Origin: Nodosilinea sp. PGN35
GTDB lineage: Bacteria; Cyanobacteriota; Cyanobacteriia; Phormidesmidales; Phormidesmidaceae
Length of the DNA stretch: 64,000 nt
Reading direction: 5' to 3'
NCBI RefSeq assembly: GCF_029109325.1
Contig: NZ_JAQKQJ010000007.1
Location: forward strand, 1 to 64,000
The number at the start of each line of letters is the position of its first letter. Positions within the stretch are counted from its first letter, which is position 1. Under the pieces are notes generated by a model. The model was not told where the DNA came from and made no database searches. It worked only from the letters and a program-made list of their open reading frames with translations. The translations under genes were made by a program, and so were the position numbers. Positions 62,485 through 64,000 of the stretch are shown here, one piece after another.

Positions 62485-64000
62485 ATGTCTGCTTCCTCCC
62501 CCGCCGCCGACGGTCAGCCCCCCATTCCCGAGCGCTTGGCCAAGCACACCGTGCGCTACGCCGACCACCACTCGGTCAACTGGGACGACCTGACCCCGAT
62601 GATGCGCCACTACGTGGAAATGAAGGAGCAGTATCCCCACGCCCTGGTGCTGTACCGGGTGGGGGACTTTTTTGAGACCTTCTTTCAGGATGCGATCGCG
62701 ATCGCCCGCGAGCTCGAACTCGTTCTCACCAGCAAAGACGCCGGTAAGGCGATCGGTCGGGTGCCCCTGGCGGGCATTCCCCACCACGCGCTGGACCGCT
62801 ACTGCACTCTGCTGGTGGAGCGGGGCTATGCGATCGCCATCTGCGACCAGGTAGAAGACCCCGCCGTGGCCCAGGGCTTAGTCAAACGCGAAGTCACCCG
62901 CGTCATCACCCCCGGCACCGTGATCGAAGAGGGCATGCTGAGCGCTAGCCAGAACAACTTTTTAGCCTCAGTAGTCGTGGCCGGGCACCACTGGGGCCTC
63001 TCCCACGCGGATGTTTCTACCGGCGAATTTTTAACCACCCAGGGGGAAGACCTCGATCAGCTGGCCCAAGAGCTGCTGCGGCTCCAGCCCGCTGAGGTGC
63101 TGTTTCCGGTGGATGCGCCCAACCTGGGGGCGATGCTGAGGCCGGGGGAGCCCTCCGACCAATTGCCGAGCTGCCTGCCGCGCCAGTTTTGCTATACCCT
63201 CCGACCCCAAGGCCCCTATAGCCAGAGCGAGGCGCGCCAGCGGCTGCTCCAGCGGTTTCGGCTGCGTTCTCTAGAAGGCCTCGGCTGCGACCACTTGCCC
63301 CTGGCGGTGCGGGCGGCGGGGGGCCTGCTGCACTACGTCGAAGAAACCCAGAAAACTGTCCAGGCTCCGCTGCAACCCCTCTGCACCTACACCCTGGCCG
63401 CCTACCTGGTGATCGACCACCAGACCCGCCGCAATTTAGAAATCACCCAGACGGCGCGGGATGGCACCTACAATGGCTCACTGCTCTGGGCGCTCGATCG
63501 CACCGTCACGGCCATGGGCGGTCGCACCCTGCGGCGCTGGCTGCTGCAACCGTTATTAGATGTCAAAGGCATTCAGTCACGACAGTCCACCATTGTGGAA
63601 CTATTGCAGGACGGCAACCTGCGCCAGCTGCTCCAGCACAAGCTGAAGCAGATCTACGACTTAGAGCGGCTGGCGGGTCGGGCGGGCTCTGGCACCGCCA
63701 ATGCGCGGGATCTGGTGGCTTTGGCGGACTCGTTTTTGCGCCTGCCTGACTTGGCGGCCCTGGCAGAAAAGGCAACCTCGCCCTACCTGAAAGCCTTGCA
63801 GTATGTGCCGCCGGAGCTTGAGCAGTTGGGGCAAACGCTGCGATCGCACCTGGTCGAAACTCCGCCCCTCTACCTCACCGAGGGCCACCTGATCCGCGAT
63901 GGGGTCAACGCCCAGCTCGACGACCTGCGCCAGCAGGCGGTGGATGACCAAAAATGGATCGCCGAGCTGGAGCCCGCCGAACGCCAGCGCACCGGCATCT
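62485..64000 (+). CDS. mutS: DNA mismatch repair protein MutS (5' part)
   Basis: Mismatch-recognition ATPase; the first ~505 residues are in the window and the frame is open to the edge. The N-terminal mismatch-binding motif is [12 protein letters not shown] (Phe and Glu of FxE conserved), followed by [27 protein letters not shown], and the connector/lever regions [33 protein letters not shown] and [18 protein letters not shown] 62485 is preceded by no strong Shine-Dalgarno sequence. The ATPase domain lies beyond 64000. It has a normal length for the visible part. Confidence 0.95.
   Translation, partial: MSASSPAADGQPPIPERLAKHTVRYADHHSVNWDDLTPMMRHYVEMKEQYPHALVLYRVGDFFETFFQDAIAIARELELVLTSKDAGKAIGRVPLAGIPHHALDRYCTLLVERGYAIAICDQVEDPAVAQGLVKREVTRVITPGTVIEEGMLSASQNNFLASVVVAGHHWGLSHADVSTGEFLTTQGEDLDQLAQELLRLQPAEVLFPVDAPNLGAMLRPGEPSDQLPSCLPRQFCYTLRPQGPYSQSEARQRLLQRFRLRSLEGLGCDHLPLAVRAAGGLLHYVEETQKTVQAPLQPLCTYTLAAYLVIDHQTRRNLEITQTARDGTYNGSLLWALDRTVTAMGGRTLRRWLLQPLLDVKGIQSRQSTIVELLQDGNLRQLLQHKLKQIYDLERLAGRAGSGTANARDLVALADSFLRLPDLAALAEKATSPYLKALQYVPPELEQLGQTLRSHLVETPPLYLTEGHLIRDGVNAQLDDLRQQAVDDQKWIAELEPAERQRTGI

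Overview
This looks like the chromosome of a GC-rich, probably filamentous, non-heterocystous cyanobacterium (Leptolyngbya/Nodosilinea-like; the genus is an inference). The evidence is the dense HIP1 octamer GCGATCGC together with a Mg-protoporphyrin methyltransferase (chlM), an NDH-1 subunit (ndhD), the variable chain of ferredoxin-thioredoxin reductase, glucosylglycerol-phosphate synthase (ggpS) and a possible bilin-binding GAF domain. No rRNA, tRNA, CRISPR array, prophage or complete insertion sequence was found.

Layout. 1-0.9 kb: a PIN-type toxin-antitoxin (TA) pair. 0.95-5.8 kb: gpsA, glpD and ggpS on the minus strand, a compatible-solute module around glycerol 3-phosphate; the glpD-ggpS gap carries three copies of a palindromic repeat with a compensated arm change. 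6.2-8.6 kb: a copper P-type ATPase. 8.7-10.5 kb: a small AT-richer island with a TRADD-N-associated-type membrane protein, an orphan small gene and a RelB/ParE pair whose toxin has lost one base near its end. 10.5-18.9 kb: a lipase, a TerB/DUF697-like protein, a large CPBP protease, an esterase, a fructosamine kinase and an M16 peptidase. 19.4-25.2 kb: a GH24 lysozyme, a 1260-residue PAS/GAF/GGDEF/EAL protein and a solute-binding domain without a signal peptide. 25.3-56.3 kb: mostly housekeeping and regulatory genes (ftrV, chlM, purE, amt, a DICT histidine kinase, a GTPase, a LuxR-type regulator, ndhD, thrB, thrS, a PP2C phosphatase, a pseudouridine synthase, a homocysteine-biosynthesis-family protein, prmA, serA, hemW and a MOSC protein).

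56.7-62 kb is an accessory region of decayed and live TA/defence-type genes: a DUF29 remnant, a VapB with a frameshifted VapC, a truncated DUF433 copy, a DUF4160 stub fused to DUF2442, and an intact DUF433/DUF5615 cassette bracketed by ~165-bp direct repeats. It ends with a strikingly AT-rich gene for a NucS/DUF91-like nuclease with a long unassigned C-terminal part. The window ends inside mutS.

The best candidates for something undescribed are the NucS-like nuclease protein and its flanks, the direct-repeat-bracketed TA cassette, and the TRADD-N-associated membrane protein. The best regulatory observations are an NtcA-type site upstream of amt, a DXCF-like cyanobacteriochrome GAF in the c-di-GMP enzyme, and the palindromic repeat family next to ggpS.
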